Assembly (NCBI GenBank): GCA_028279505.1
Contig: JANQNP010000131.1
Span: forward strand, 1 to 46,699
Direction: 5' to 3'
Origin: Dehalococcoidia bacterium
Lineage (GTDB): Bacteria > Chloroflexota > Dehalococcoidia > UBA2979
Length of the DNA stretch: 46,699 nucleotides
Shown here: positions 10,733 through 18,960 of the stretch, piece by piece
Numbering within the stretch: the stretch's first letter is position 1
Layout: every line of letters starts with the position of its first letter
Position numbers and translations under genes: made by a program
The notes under the pieces: generated by a model
Database searches by the model: none
The model's input: the letters and a program-made list of their open reading frames with translations, nothing else
What the model was told of the DNA's origin: nothing

Positions 10733-11596
10733 TCAGGCGGGCAGCGGTGCGGCCAGCTCGACGATTACGGGTCGGTGGTCGGAGCCGAACGACGGCCCTC
10801 GGTCGACCGCACACACCTCGAAGCCTCGCTGCAGCACGTGGTCGATCCGAACGCCAAGGAACCCGAGCCCGCTTGGCCAGCTCGCGGAGTCGCGGCGGCC
10901 GTCGACAGCGGTCTGCAGGTCGGTCGCGCGCAGCAGCCCGGAGAAGGCCGGGTCGAGGACGGTCGCGTTCATATCCCCGGCAACGATCGCCGGCGTCGAG
11001 GTGCCCTCCAGCAACCCCTCGAGGACCGCAAACTGGTCTCCTCGGATGCCGTGGTGGAGGGCGTCACGCGGCGTCATGCCATGCAGGAAGTAGAGGTCGG
11101 TGGCGAACGGCTCCGTCAGCGCGACTCGCCAGATGCGCCGGTCCTCGGCCTGGGCGGGGACGTGGAACGATTCGACGGACTCCAGCGGCACCCTCGAGAG
11201 GATCTCGATCCAGCGCGGCTGCGAGGCCGCGCCAAAGGGGTATGAGTCGTAGAGCGCCCGCGCGCCGAAGGACGCGCGGGGGGTCATCTCCTGCAGCACG
11301 ACGATGTCGACGTCGCGCTCCTCGACGAACCTCGCGAACGCCTCGAGGTCCGCGCCGCCCGCCTGCACGTTGAACGTGGCGACGCTGAGGCGAGGTGCCG
11401 GGCCGCACTCCTGCGCCTGGGCGAGCAGGGTGTCTGAGCGCGCGATGTAGGCGCCCGCGACGACGACGACGAGCAGCGAGCCGATCGCGAGCGACCAGTG
11501 CCGTCCGAAGATGGCGTACGCCGCGACCGCGAGCGCGAACACCGCCGCGTGCGGCGCGAAGTTCAGCGCGTTGTCGACGACCCAGCGGATCTCCAT
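10733..11596 (-). CDS. membrane-anchored endonuclease/exonuclease/phosphatase family protein
   Basis: This 287-residue protein has two hydrophobic helices at residues 13-55, then an endonuclease/exonuclease/phosphatase domain. Catalytic signatures are in order: SVATFNVQ (Asn), VVLQEM (metal-binding Glu), GDMNAT (Asp/Asn), RIDHVL (Asp) and the terminal GSDHRPVIV (Asp-His). The active domain is predicted to face the outside of the cytoplasmic membrane. Substrates of this superfamily range from DNA to inositol phosphates and sphingolipids, so the reaction is not assigned beyond a metal-dependent phosphodiesterase or phosphatase. Confidence 0.88.
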   Translation of the reverse strand: MEIRWVVDNALNFAPHAAVFALAVAAYAIFGRHWSLAIGSLLVVVVAGAYIARSDTLLAQAQECGPAPRLSVATFNVQAGGADLEAFARFVEERDVDIVVLQEMTPRASFGARALYDSYPFGAASQPRWIEILSRVPLESVESFHVPAQAEDRRIWRVALTEPFATDLYFLHGMTPRDALHHGIRGDQFAVLEGLLEGTSTPAIVAGDMNATVLDPAFSGLLRATDLQTAVDGRRDSASWPSGLGFLGVRIDHVLQRGFEVCAVDRGPSFGSDHRPVIVELAAPLPA

Positions 11597-11650
11597 CGAC
11601 CCATCGTCCCCCAGCCACCGTTGGACGACGAATGAGCGCGATGAGTTCCG

Positions 11651-12013
11651 TTATGCGACGGCTCGCTCGGCGTCTCGCTCCGCCTCGAGGCGCAGGCCGC
11701 GCCGGATCGCGTACGCATGGATCGAAGACTCGAGGATCTCCTCGAACGCGATCGCGAGCGCCAGCACGAACAGCCACAGGATGTGCCACTGCCAGGCCGC
11801 GCCCACCGCGATCAGCGTCAGGCCGATCACCGCGAACCGGAAGCCGCGGACGAAGCGCAGGTTGTGCTCCGGGTCCTGGTGGCGCGCCCAGTCCCAGCCC
11901 AACCGGGTCCCGTGCACCGTCAGTCCGAGGCCTGCCATCGCCATCGCCAGGGCCGGGATCGCGCGGAGCGGGAACTCGACGATCGCTTCGAACATCGCAG
12001 CCTCCCTTGCCAC
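11651..12013 (-). CDS. small integral membrane protein
   Basis: This 120-residue protein has two or three predicted helices (about residues 12-33, 52-66 and 68-88), the central one FAVIGLTLIAVGAAWQWHIL. A short cytosolic C-terminus is rich in Arg and Glu (LRLEAERDAERAVA). A good Shine-Dalgarno (GGGAGG) lies just upstream of the ATG at 12013. I do not recognise the family. It lies 54 nt upstream of the phosphodiesterase-like gene and may be co-transcribed with it. Confidence 0.7.
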   Translation of the reverse strand: MAREAAMFEAIVEFPLRAIPALAMAMAGLGLTVHGTRLGWDWARHQDPEHNLRFVRGFRFAVIGLTLIAVGAAWQWHILWLFVLALAIAFEEILESSIHAYAIRRGLRLEAERDAERAVA

Positions 12014-12064
12014 TCGATCGTAGAGGCCCAGGGAATCGAGGCGATTACCTGCGAGGTAGGTCGG

Positions 12065-12556
12065 TCAGTGCGGTCCACCACCGGCGTAGCCGTTGTGGCC
12101 GATCGTCTCCAGCCCGCGCAGGTAGTTGGCCGGCAACCCGATCGCGTGCGCGCCGCGGAGGATCGTGTCGCGGTACGCCGGCGAGGGCAGATAGCCCTCG
12201 GGGTGTGGGTCGACCACCTGGTAGGAGCGGCAGCGCACTACGTCGCCGGCGGCCGTTTCGAGGTCGACGACGATCCGCTGGTAGGCGGGTGGGTCGCGGA
12301 AGACCCCCTCCTGGCGGTCGAGCGGCTCGGCGTGGTCGTGGTCGATCAGCCAGAGGGCGCCCCAGACCTCGCGGCCGCGCTCCGGCCGGATGTCGGCGAC
12401 GCCGCCGTGCCACGTGTTCCGGCTCTCGATGCTGAACGCGAGCCGGTGATCCGCGAGCCGGGCCGTGCCCACCAGCTGCGCCGACGGGCAATGGATGTGC
12501 AGTCGAGCCTCGTCGAGGTTGGAGCCGTAGCCGAAGTAGAGGAACGGCGCGGTCAT
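12065..12556 (-). CDS. gamma-glutamylcyclotransferase-fold protein
   Basis: The 163-residue protein begins FLYFGYGSNLDEARL, the YGSN signature of the gamma-glutamylcyclotransferase/AIG2-like fold, which makes 5-oxoproline from gamma-glutamyl amines. Further family features are VWGALWLIDHDHAEPLDRQEG, with the catalytic Glu expected in the EG of this stretch. I chose the ATG at 12556 because it overlaps the stop of the upstream amidotransferase gene (ATGA), and the longer in-frame extension looks non-coding. Pairing with a gamma-glutamyl peptidase-like gene suggests a shared gamma-glutamyl compound pathway. Confidence 0.88.
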   Translation of the reverse strand: MTAPFLYFGYGSNLDEARLHIHCPSAQLVGTARLADHRLAFSIESRNTWHGGVADIRPERGREVWGALWLIDHDHAEPLDRQEGVFRDPPAYQRIVVDLETAAGDVVRCRSYQVVDPHPEGYLPSPAYRDTILRGAHAIGLPANYLRGLETIGHNGYAGGGPH

Positions 12557-13302
12557 CGCTGCCCTCGCGCGACGCACGCGGCGACGAAGGCGTCGAAGAT
12601 CGCCGTCGAGCTGTTCTGCATCGAGGGCTCCTCCCACATCTCCGGGCGCTCCGGGTGCCACTGGATCCCGAGCGCCCAGGTCAGCGCCGGGTCCTCGAGC
12701 GCCTCGACCACCTCCTGCGCAGCGGTCCCGCTCGCCACGAGGCCGCTCGCGAGCGTCGAGGTGGTGACAGCTTGATGGTGCCGCGAGTTCGTGTGGATCG
12801 TAGTCGCGCCGGTGATCGAGGCGAGCAGCGAGCCGGGCGTCACCTCCACGTCATGCCAGCCGGAGGCGATCGTCTCGCCGTCCGGGCCGTAGCGGGCGCG
12901 GTGCGGTTCGCGTTCCTCCAGGTGCTGCAGCAGCTTGCCGCCGCGTGCCGTGTTGAAGACCTGATGCCCGCGGCAGATCGCGAGGATTGGGAGGTCGCGC
13001 GCGGTCGCGGCTTCGAGGAGCGCCTCCTCGAAGGCGTCGCGCTCCGCGTTCACCTCGCGGACCCGGTCCGACCGCGGTTCGCCGTAGCGCGCCGGGTCCA
13101 GGTCGACGCCGGCCGTCAGTACGAGGCCGGCGAACTCGCCGAGGGCTTCGATCCCGCCCGTGGCCCCGCCTTCGCTGGGGAGGTCGGCTGCCTCCGGAGC
13201 GCCACCCGCTCGCTCGACGCACGCGGCGTAGTCGTCCCAGTGCTCGCCGATCACCTCTTCGGCGCGGCTGATGAGGATGCGCGGGCGCGGTGGGTTCGTC
13301 AC
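12553..13302 (-). CDS. class I glutamine amidotransferase-like / gamma-glutamyl hydrolase (peptidase C26)
   Basis: This 249-residue cytosolic hydrolase resembles PuuD (gamma-glutamyl-GABA hydrolase). The nucleophile elbow reads LAICRGHQVFN (Cys about residue 110) and the oxyanion region GLVLTAGVDLDPARYG. The catalytic His and Glu lie in the terminal IQWHPERPE. It probably cleaves gamma-glutamyl amide bonds. It overlaps the cyclotransferase-fold gene by 4 nt, supporting a coupled gamma-glutamyl metabolism role. The exact substrate is unknown. Confidence 0.9.
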   Translation of the reverse strand: MTNPPRPRILISRAEEVIGEHWDDYAACVERAGGAPEAADLPSEGGATGGIEALGEFAGLVLTAGVDLDPARYGEPRSDRVREVNAERDAFEEALLEAATARDLPILAICRGHQVFNTARGGKLLQHLEEREPHRARYGPDGETIASGWHDVEVTPGSLLASITGATTIHTNSRHHQAVTTSTLASGLVASGTAAQEVVEALEDPALTWALGIQWHPERPEMWEEPSMQNSSTAIFDAFVAACVARGQR

Positions 13303-13390
13303 GGACGCATGGTAGCGGCACAGACCGGATCGATCGCCGGTCGTCCGTCAGCTCCGAGGCCGACCGGTCCCTTGAGGGGTAGAGCCTCGC

Positions 13391-14332
13391 CTAGGAGGCC
13401 TCCTCCTCCTCGGCCTCCGGGTCGTACTCGTCGTCGACGTCCGCCGGGTCGGTCTCTTCGGCGTCGTCGTCGAGTTCGTTGCTGAGGTCGACCTCGTCGG
13501 CCTCCTCGTCGAGGTCCTCGACGTCCGCGACCTCCCGCAGCTCGCCGAGCGGATCTTCGTCCTCGTCGTCGGCGCCGAGGTCCGGCTCGTCCTCTTCGAC
13601 GAGCGCCGATCGCCGCGTGTAGGCGCGTGGCGCCTTGCTCCGCGTCTCGGCCGCGGCAAGGAACGACGCCTGCCCGACCAGCGATGCGTCGCGGTGCGTC
13701 TCACGAATGAACACGACGGCGTTGCCGTCGGCGTCCACCGTGCGGATCGTCACGTCGTAGCGGTTCCCGCCCTCGATCATCCGCTTCAGGCGCAGCCCGG
13801 CCTTTGGCTCGACGTACCCGAGGATCGCCCCCTCCTCCGAGAGGATCGCCACCCCTCGAGGGTTCGCCTGAAGCTCCGCCGCATCCCCCGGCTCCAGCTT
13901 CGAGATCTCGACGGGGTTCGCTTGCTGCAGCCGGAACTCAGCCGCGGTCGCCGATGCGACCAGCGCCGTCCCGCTGCGCTCGGACGCGGCGGTCTTCTGC
14001 TTACCGGCCTTCTTCTTCTTGGTCTTCGCGGCCTTCGGCGTAGCCGCTGCGGATGCCTGCTCGAGCCGGTCGAGGTTCTTCCGCGCAATCGAGTTGAACG
14101 CGTCGATCTCCAGCGCGCGCTGGTATGCCTCGATCGCCTTCTTCGGCCGCCCCAGCTCGGTCCACGCCTTGCCCAGGCGGTTCGCCGCTTCCACCTCGCC
14201 GGGGAAGTCCTCGAGGATTGCCGCGTTGGCGGCGGCCGCGCCCTTCCAGTCGCCGGCCACCGCCAGGCGGAGCGCCTCGTCGGTCAGGTGCTTGCGGCGT
14301 CGTGGAGTAGCGGTTTCGGCTCGTTGAACCAT
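13391..14332 (-). CDS. TPR protein with basic middle and very acidic C-terminus
   Basis: This 313-residue protein has TPR-like helical pairs at about residues 10-85 (LRLAVAGDWKGAAAANAAIL, LGKAWTELGRPKKAIEAYQRAL). A lysine-rich linker (KTKKKKAGKQK, about residue 100) and a beta-rich middle (about 125-220) follow. A strongly acidic tail of Asp/Glu runs from about residue 235 to the end. The start at 14332 is chosen because the in-frame extension upstream runs antisense through tRNA-Pro and reads as non-coding. The acidic tail and basic linker suggest interaction with nucleic-acid or ribosomal partners, but this is speculation. Confidence 0.8.
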   Translation of the reverse strand: MVQRAETATPRRRKHLTDEALRLAVAGDWKGAAAANAAILEDFPGEVEAANRLGKAWTELGRPKKAIEAYQRALEIDAFNSIARKNLDRLEQASAAATPKAAKTKKKKAGKQKTAASERSGTALVASATAAEFRLQQANPVEISKLEPGDAAELQANPRGVAILSEEGAILGYVEPKAGLRLKRMIEGGNRYDVTIRTVDADGNAVVFIRETHRDASLVGQASFLAAAETRSKAPRAYTRRSALVEEDEPDLGADDEDEDPLGELREVADVEDLDEEADEVDLSNELDDDAEETDPADVDDEYDPEAEEEEAS

Positions 14333-14545
14333 CTCTTCGTCCTGTGTTGAGGGAGGTTGTTGGCCAGACCCATTCGCCCTCAGAACGCACGATGAGGGCG
14401 AAAGGTTTCCTCGAATCTCGTCGTCATTCTGAAAGTCATGGCGTATGCGAGAAACCCCGCAACAACGGCCTGATCTGGTCATGTTGCGGGGGCCGTGTTG
14501 CACGGCCGTGCCCGAGGTCGGGCTGGAGAGTCGGGTGGGGAATGG

Positions 14546-14622
14546 TGGTCGGGGTGCCCAGATTTGAACTGGGGACCTCTTCGTCCCGAACGAAGCGCTC
14601 TGCCAAGCTGAGCTACACCCCG
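14546..14622 (-). tRNA. tRNA-Pro (anticodon CGG)
   Basis: On the minus strand the acceptor CGGGGTG/CACCCCG closes a standard cloverleaf. The anticodon stem CTTCG/CGAAG carries the loop TTCGGGA (anticodon CGG). The T-loop is TTCAAAT, the discriminator is A and CCA is encoded at 14546-14548. Confidence 0.96.
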
Positions 14623-14774
14623 GGGAGAGCGAACGCATGCGGCGTTCAGCGAGGCAGCGTAGCATCGGCCTCCACCGCCGACTACCACGCTCGTCCACCT
14701 GGCGGCTCGCGTTTACAACGAGTCGCTGACGTATCATCGGAACGCGGCAGTTCACACGGTCGCGTGGTGGGGTA

Positions 14775-16331
14775 TTGAAAGGGCGCCAGTCGGTGCACCT
14801 GCGACCGTTTCGTGGTCGGATCCCGCCCGCACGCGCACTCCTGCTGCTGGGACTGCTCGTTGGCGCGCTCTTCTTCGCGGCGTCCAGCGTCCGCTCGCTC
14901 GGGGCACAGGCGGTCGATCTGCCGGTTGAGAACTCCTGGATCCGGATCCAGAACGTCGGCACCAGTCCAGCCACGATCCAGCTCGATTTCTACGACCAGG
15001 TCGGCGACCGCGTCGCCAGCGACGGCTGCCCCGAGGTGGATGGTTGTGTCGCCCTCCGGCCGGGCTTCGGCTGGTCCTTCTTCCAGCAATCGCTCGAGGA
15101 GCTGACCCCCGGCTACCAAGGATCGGCCTTCGTCACCGTCGACCAGCCGTTCGTCGCGATGCTCGCGCGCGACTCCTTCCTGCCCGACGGCGGCTTCCAA
15201 ATCGGGGGCGACGCGCTGCGCCTCGCCGCCTCAGGCGGCCGCCAGTTCCTGCCAGTGGTCGAGAACACCGCCAGCACCGTCTCCCGCATCACCATCGAGA
15301 ACAGCAGCGACACGAACGCCGCCTGCGTCGCCGTGCGCTACTACCAGCCCGGCTCCGCCGCCTCCGTCGCCGTCGACCCCGCCGGCGGAACGGCCGGGTG
15401 CTCCGCCGGCGGGACCCTGCTCCAACCGAGGGCAACCCTCGTCCGCGACGAGCGCTCGCTCGCCGTGCCGCTTGGGTTTGACGGCTCCGCGATCGTCGAG
15501 ACCTTCGCCACCGACGCTGGCGTCGACGCGGACGATCAGACCCTCGCGGTGACCGTCGACACGCGCGCCCGCAACGGAGCGGGCATCGCCACCTCGCGCA
15601 GCTTCGGCCGCGACGAGCTGAGCAACGTCGTCGTGCTGCCGCTCGTCGACCGCAACGCCAGCCAGGGTCAGACCACCTGGAGCACCCGCTTCCGCATCCT
15701 CAGCGGGACCCCCGCTGTGCCGAACGAGGTCACGCTCCTCTTCGACGGCGAGAACGCCGAGGGCGATCGCATCGAGATCGAGCACACCGTCACGGTCTCC
15801 GGCGCCCTCACCTGCGATCAGCGCTTCGACGGCGCCGCCGGCTGCCTGCCGCCCGGCCAGTCGCTGCCCGGCACCTTCTTTGGCACCGTCCGCATGGAGG
15901 CCGTCGACCCGATCGCCGTCGTCGCCCAGCGCCTCTCCCCCGACGGCGCCTTCGCCGACTACCGAGGGTTCACCGCCGAGGAGGCGTCTCGCCAGGTCGT
16001 GCTGCCCGTGTTGAACAAGAATTTCGGGCCCTGGGGCGACCTCAAGGGCTGGAACTCCTGGTTCCGGGTCCTCACCTTCGACGGCTCCGTCGCCCACGCC
16101 ACCGTCGTCTACTACTCGAAGCAGTTCCCGGACGGCCTCTTCCCGGGCGGCGCCGCGCGCGTCGATGGCCAGCGAACGTTTGTCCAGTGGGAGAACTCGC
16201 AGCTACCCGATGGCTGGGTCGGCAGCGCCGTGGTCGTGGCCGATCGACCGATCGTCGTGGTCGCGAACCTCGAGAGTGACGTCTTCGGAGGCGATCCAGT
16301 GATGCTCTACAACGGGGTGAGCCTTGAGTAA
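14775..16331 (+). CDS. secreted beta-repeat protein of unknown function
   Basis: This is a 518-residue exported protein with an N-terminal signal (ALLLLGLLVGALFFAAS, about residues 21-37; no lipobox Cys). Three diverged repeats share a W-S/W-F-R-I/V-x-L/Q pattern followed by strands ending in a short FYD/YYS-like motif (about residues 52, 300 and 420). Several cysteine pairs (DGCPEVDGC, CDQRFDGAAGC) suggest disulfides. I have no name for this family, which looks like a surface or S-layer-associated beta-sandwich protein. The TTG start follows GGTGGGG; a GTG six codons later is an alternative. Its stop overlaps the start of rnhA. Confidence 0.82.
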   Translation: MKGRQSVHLRPFRGRIPPARALLLLGLLVGALFFAASSVRSLGAQAVDLPVENSWIRIQNVGTSPATIQLDFYDQVGDRVASDGCPEVDGCVALRPGFGWSFFQQSLEELTPGYQGSAFVTVDQPFVAMLARDSFLPDGGFQIGGDALRLAASGGRQFLPVVENTASTVSRITIENSSDTNAACVAVRYYQPGSAASVAVDPAGGTAGCSAGGTLLQPRATLVRDERSLAVPLGFDGSAIVETFATDAGVDADDQTLAVTVDTRARNGAGIATSRSFGRDELSNVVVLPLVDRNASQGQTTWSTRFRILSGTPAVPNEVTLLFDGENAEGDRIEIEHTVTVSGALTCDQRFDGAAGCLPPGQSLPGTFFGTVRMEAVDPIAVVAQRLSPDGAFADYRGFTAEEASRQVVLPVLNKNFGPWGDLKGWNSWFRVLTFDGSVAHATVVYYSKQFPDGLFPGGAARVDGQRTFVQWENSQLPDGWVGSAVVVADRPIVVVANLESDVFGGDPVMLYNGVSLE

Positions 16332-16845
16332 CTCCCGCCGGCGCGGCCAGTCCGCCACCCGCCAGCAGTCGCTGACCACCGATGAGGTCCTCGAACGCTT
16401 CCGCGACGGTCCGCAGACCGGGATCTTCACCGACGGGTCCTGCTCCGGGAACCCCGGCCCGGGTGGCTGGGGCACCGTCCAGGTCGACGACGGCGCGGTC
16501 ATCGAGGAACGCCACGGCTTCGATCCGAACACGACCAACAACCGCATGGAGTTCGAGGCGATGATCGTCGGCCTCGAGCTCCTCGAGCCAGGTGCCTCCG
16601 GCGACATCTACACCGACAGCAAGCTCGTCGTCGACACGCTCACCAAGTGGGCGACCGGCTGGGAGAAGCGCGGCTGGCGACGCTCCTCGGGGCCGGTCAA
16701 GAACCTCGATCTCGTCAAGCGCGCCTGGGACCTGGTGCAGGAACGGCCGAACGTGCGGATCCGCTGGATCCGCGCGCACGACGGTTCGCTCTGGAACGAG
16801 TACGCGGACGCCCTCGCGACCGCGTACCTCCGCGACGAGGTCTAG
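16324..16845 (+). CDS. rnhA: ribonuclease HI
   Basis: RNase HI cleaves the RNA of RNA-DNA hybrids (R-loops, primers). The 173-residue protein has all four catalytic acids in context: FTDGSCSGNPGPGGWG (Asp), NNRMEFEAM (Glu), IYTDSKLVVD (Asp) and the C-terminal HDGSLWNEYADALA (His, Asp). The WEKRGWR basic handle that grips the hybrid is present. A 30-residue polar N-terminal extension precedes the domain. The TTG start overlaps the stop of the preceding secreted-protein gene by 8 nt, with GGGGTGAG upstream as ribosome-binding site. Confidence 0.95.
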   Translation: MSNSRRRGQSATRQQSLTTDEVLERFRDGPQTGIFTDGSCSGNPGPGGWGTVQVDDGAVIEERHGFDPNTTNNRMEFEAMIVGLELLEPGASGDIYTDSKLVVDTLTKWATGWEKRGWRRSSGPVKNLDLVKRAWDLVQERPNVRIRWIRAHDGSLWNEYADALATAYLRDEV

Positions 16846-16985
16846 CCGTCGCGAGCGCGCCGGCCCGAACGGCCTCCCGCGTTGGGAACCTGCGTCACTT
16901 GTTCCTGCCCCGGATCGACGCAATCCTCGCCGTACCACCACTACGAGGGCGCCCCGTCCACGCGAGGCGTCCGAGGAGCCGCGAG

Positions 16986-17951
16986 ATGTCGGTGCGCCGT
17001 CGGTCGCTGTGGTTTGTCGCGGGCCTCGCGACGCTTGCCGTCGCCTGTGGTGGCGCCGCCGACATCGGCTGGAACTCGCGGGGCATCGACCGCACCCAGG
17101 AAGACGTGCCCTTCTTCCCGATCCTCGCGAACTCACCCTTCGGCGTCGGAATGAACCGGGTCGCCGTCGCGCTGACCGACGACGGCGCGCTCCTCTCCGA
17201 CGCATCCGTCACGCTCCGCGTCTATCGCCTTGCCGACCAGCCGGAGGAGGCGCCCAACGAGGCCGTCCTGCGCAGCGAGCAGGTCGCGACCCCCCGCTCC
17301 ATCACCGTCACGACCGACCACGTGCACGCCGACGGCACCGTCCACGTCCACGAGGGACCGCGCTCGACCGTCTACGTCGCCGACGTCGAGTTCGACTCCG
17401 TCGGCTGGTGGGGCGTCGAGGTCGATGTGGAGCTCGAGGGCGAGCGCTACGAGCAGATCCGCCTCTCGAACTCATGGGTCCGCGACGAGAGCAACGAGCC
17501 GGGGATCGGCGACTCGGTGCCGCGCAGCGAGCAGCTCACCCTGCGCGATGTCGCTGACATCAGCGAGATCGACAGCAGCAACCCGCCCAACCCGGAGCTC
17601 CACGACCAGACCATCGCCGAGGCGCTCGACACCGGGAGGCCCGTGGTCGTCGCGTTCGTCACCCCGGCCTTCTGTCAGACCCGCTTCTGCGGCCCCGTGA
17701 TGGACGAGGTCATCCTCCCGTCGTTCGCCGAGTACGGCGATGCGGCGGAGTTCGTGCACGTCGAGCCGTTCGATCTCGAGGCCGCGCGCCGCGGCTCCCT
17801 GATCTCGGTCCCCACCGTCAACGAGTGGGGCCTGCTCTCAGAGCCGTTCGTCTTCGTGCTGAACCCGGACGGCACCGTGGCCGCGAAGTTCGAGGGCATC
17901 ATGGAGGTCGACGAGGTCAACGCCGCTCTCGACGCGGTGCTCGCCCGCTAG
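16986..17951 (+). CDS. thioredoxin-like lipoprotein with CX4C motif
   Basis: This 321-residue protein has a lipoprotein signal with lipobox TLAVAC (Cys about residue 19). A beta-sandwich-like region of about 165 residues, rich in acidic residues and with one histidine-rich turn (DHVHADGTVHVHEG), comes next. The C-terminal 115 residues are thioredoxin-like: RPVVVAFVTPAFCQTRFCGPV, then FVHVEPFD and PFVFVLNPDGTVAAKFEG. The redox pair is CQTRFC (CX4C) rather than CXXC, so disulfide chemistry is plausible but not certain. The ATG at 16986 was chosen because the lipoprotein signal starts there and upstream sequence reads as non-coding. Confidence 0.85.
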   Translation: MSVRRRSLWFVAGLATLAVACGGAADIGWNSRGIDRTQEDVPFFPILANSPFGVGMNRVAVALTDDGALLSDASVTLRVYRLADQPEEAPNEAVLRSEQVATPRSITVTTDHVHADGTVHVHEGPRSTVYVADVEFDSVGWWGVEVDVELEGERYEQIRLSNSWVRDESNEPGIGDSVPRSEQLTLRDVADISEIDSSNPPNPELHDQTIAEALDTGRPVVVAFVTPAFCQTRFCGPVMDEVILPSFAEYGDAAEFVHVEPFDLEAARRGSLISVPTVNEWGLLSEPFVFVLNPDGTVAAKFEGIMEVDEVNAALDAVLAR

Positions 17952-17991
17952 CGCAACGTGGCTCCGGCGCGGCGACCCCCGAACAACGCCC

Positions 17992-18837
17992 CTAGAACAG
18001 CAGGTTCGTGAGCCGCCGTCTGTACTCCGACGTCAGCGGGTGGCCGTTCCCGAGGAGTTCGAGCCCTTCGAGGATCCGCTCCTTCGCCCCGTCGTCCGCG
18101 AACTTCCGGTCGCGGACCATCACGTCCAGCAGGTGCTCGAACCCGGGCTCCCACTCGCCGACGGCGAGCATGTGCGCGCCCAGCTGGTACCGCGCCTCGA
18201 TGTCCCCCTCGTCCGAGGCCAGCCGCGCTTCGAGGGCGTCCCGGTCGATCCCGACCGCCGCGCGCAGCAACCCGGCGCGCGCGAGTACCCGCTTCGCTCG
18301 CTCCTCGTTCGGCGTCCGTCGCGCCAGCTCCTCGGCCCGCTCCACCTCGCCGCTCTCGACCAGTACCACCGCCAGCCCGAGCGCTGCGCCGGTGTGCGCC
18401 TCGTCGGCGGCGAGCGCCGCCTCGAACTTGGCGCGCGCCTCGTCGAAGTTCCCCGCGCCGAGGGCGGCGTCGCCGTCCGAGGTGAGCGTGTCGGCCTCGG
18501 AAGGCTGGATGCGCTGGAAGAACTCGCGCACCTGGGGCTCCGGCAGCGCGCCGATGAACTCGTCGACCATCTCGCCGTCGCGGAAGGCCTTGACCGCGGG
18601 GATGCTCCGGATGCCGTACTGCGCGGCGACGCGCTGGTTGGCATCCGTGTCGACCTTCACCAGCTGGACGGCATCGCCGTACTCGGCGGCAACCTGCTCC
18701 AGCGTCGGTCCGAGCACGCGGCAGGGGCCGCACCACTCCGCCCAGAAGTCGACGATCACCGGCACCTCACGCGACCGATCGAGCACGTCGGTCTGGAAGC
18801 TGGCGTCGGTCGCGTCGATCACGGTCTCGGTGGTCAT
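17992..18837 (-). CDS. thioredoxin-TPR protein, CnoX/YbbN-like
   Basis: This 281-residue protein has residues 1-110 as a canonical thioredoxin domain, with VDFWAEWCGPCRVLGP (active WCGPC about residue 35) and the cis-Pro loop IRSIPAVKAF. Residues 115-281 are TPR-like helices matching the layout of CnoX/YbbN. That family holds unfolded, oxidation-prone clients and passes them to GroEL or DnaK. The intact CGPC means it can act as an oxidoreductase, unlike E. coli CnoX. A strong SD (GGGGG) precedes the ATG. It is convergent with the thioredoxin-like lipoprotein gene. Confidence 0.93.
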   Translation of the reverse strand: MTTETVIDATDASFQTDVLDRSREVPVIVDFWAEWCGPCRVLGPTLEQVAAEYGDAVQLVKVDTDANQRVAAQYGIRSIPAVKAFRDGEMVDEFIGALPEPQVREFFQRIQPSEADTLTSDGDAALGAGNFDEARAKFEAALAADEAHTGAALGLAVVLVESGEVERAEELARRTPNEERAKRVLARAGLLRAAVGIDRDALEARLASDEGDIEARYQLGAHMLAVGEWEPGFEHLLDVMVRDRKFADDGAKERILEGLELLGNGHPLTSEYRRRLTNLLF

Positions 18838-18960
18838 CGGAGCCCCCTCGTTCAGTGCTCAGCGTAGCGCAGCCCCATCGCATCGCGTGGCGATCGAGCG
18901 CCCGAGGGCGCACCCGTTCGTAGACTGAGCCGACCACCAACGACCACGCTCGGAGCTGCG

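Noticed and set aside
14333..14974. Long in-frame extension (about 214 codons) upstream of the TPR gene on the minus strand
   Set aside because: It runs through the tRNA-Pro region and has Arg/Ser-rich, non-protein-like composition; the natural start is ATG 14332.
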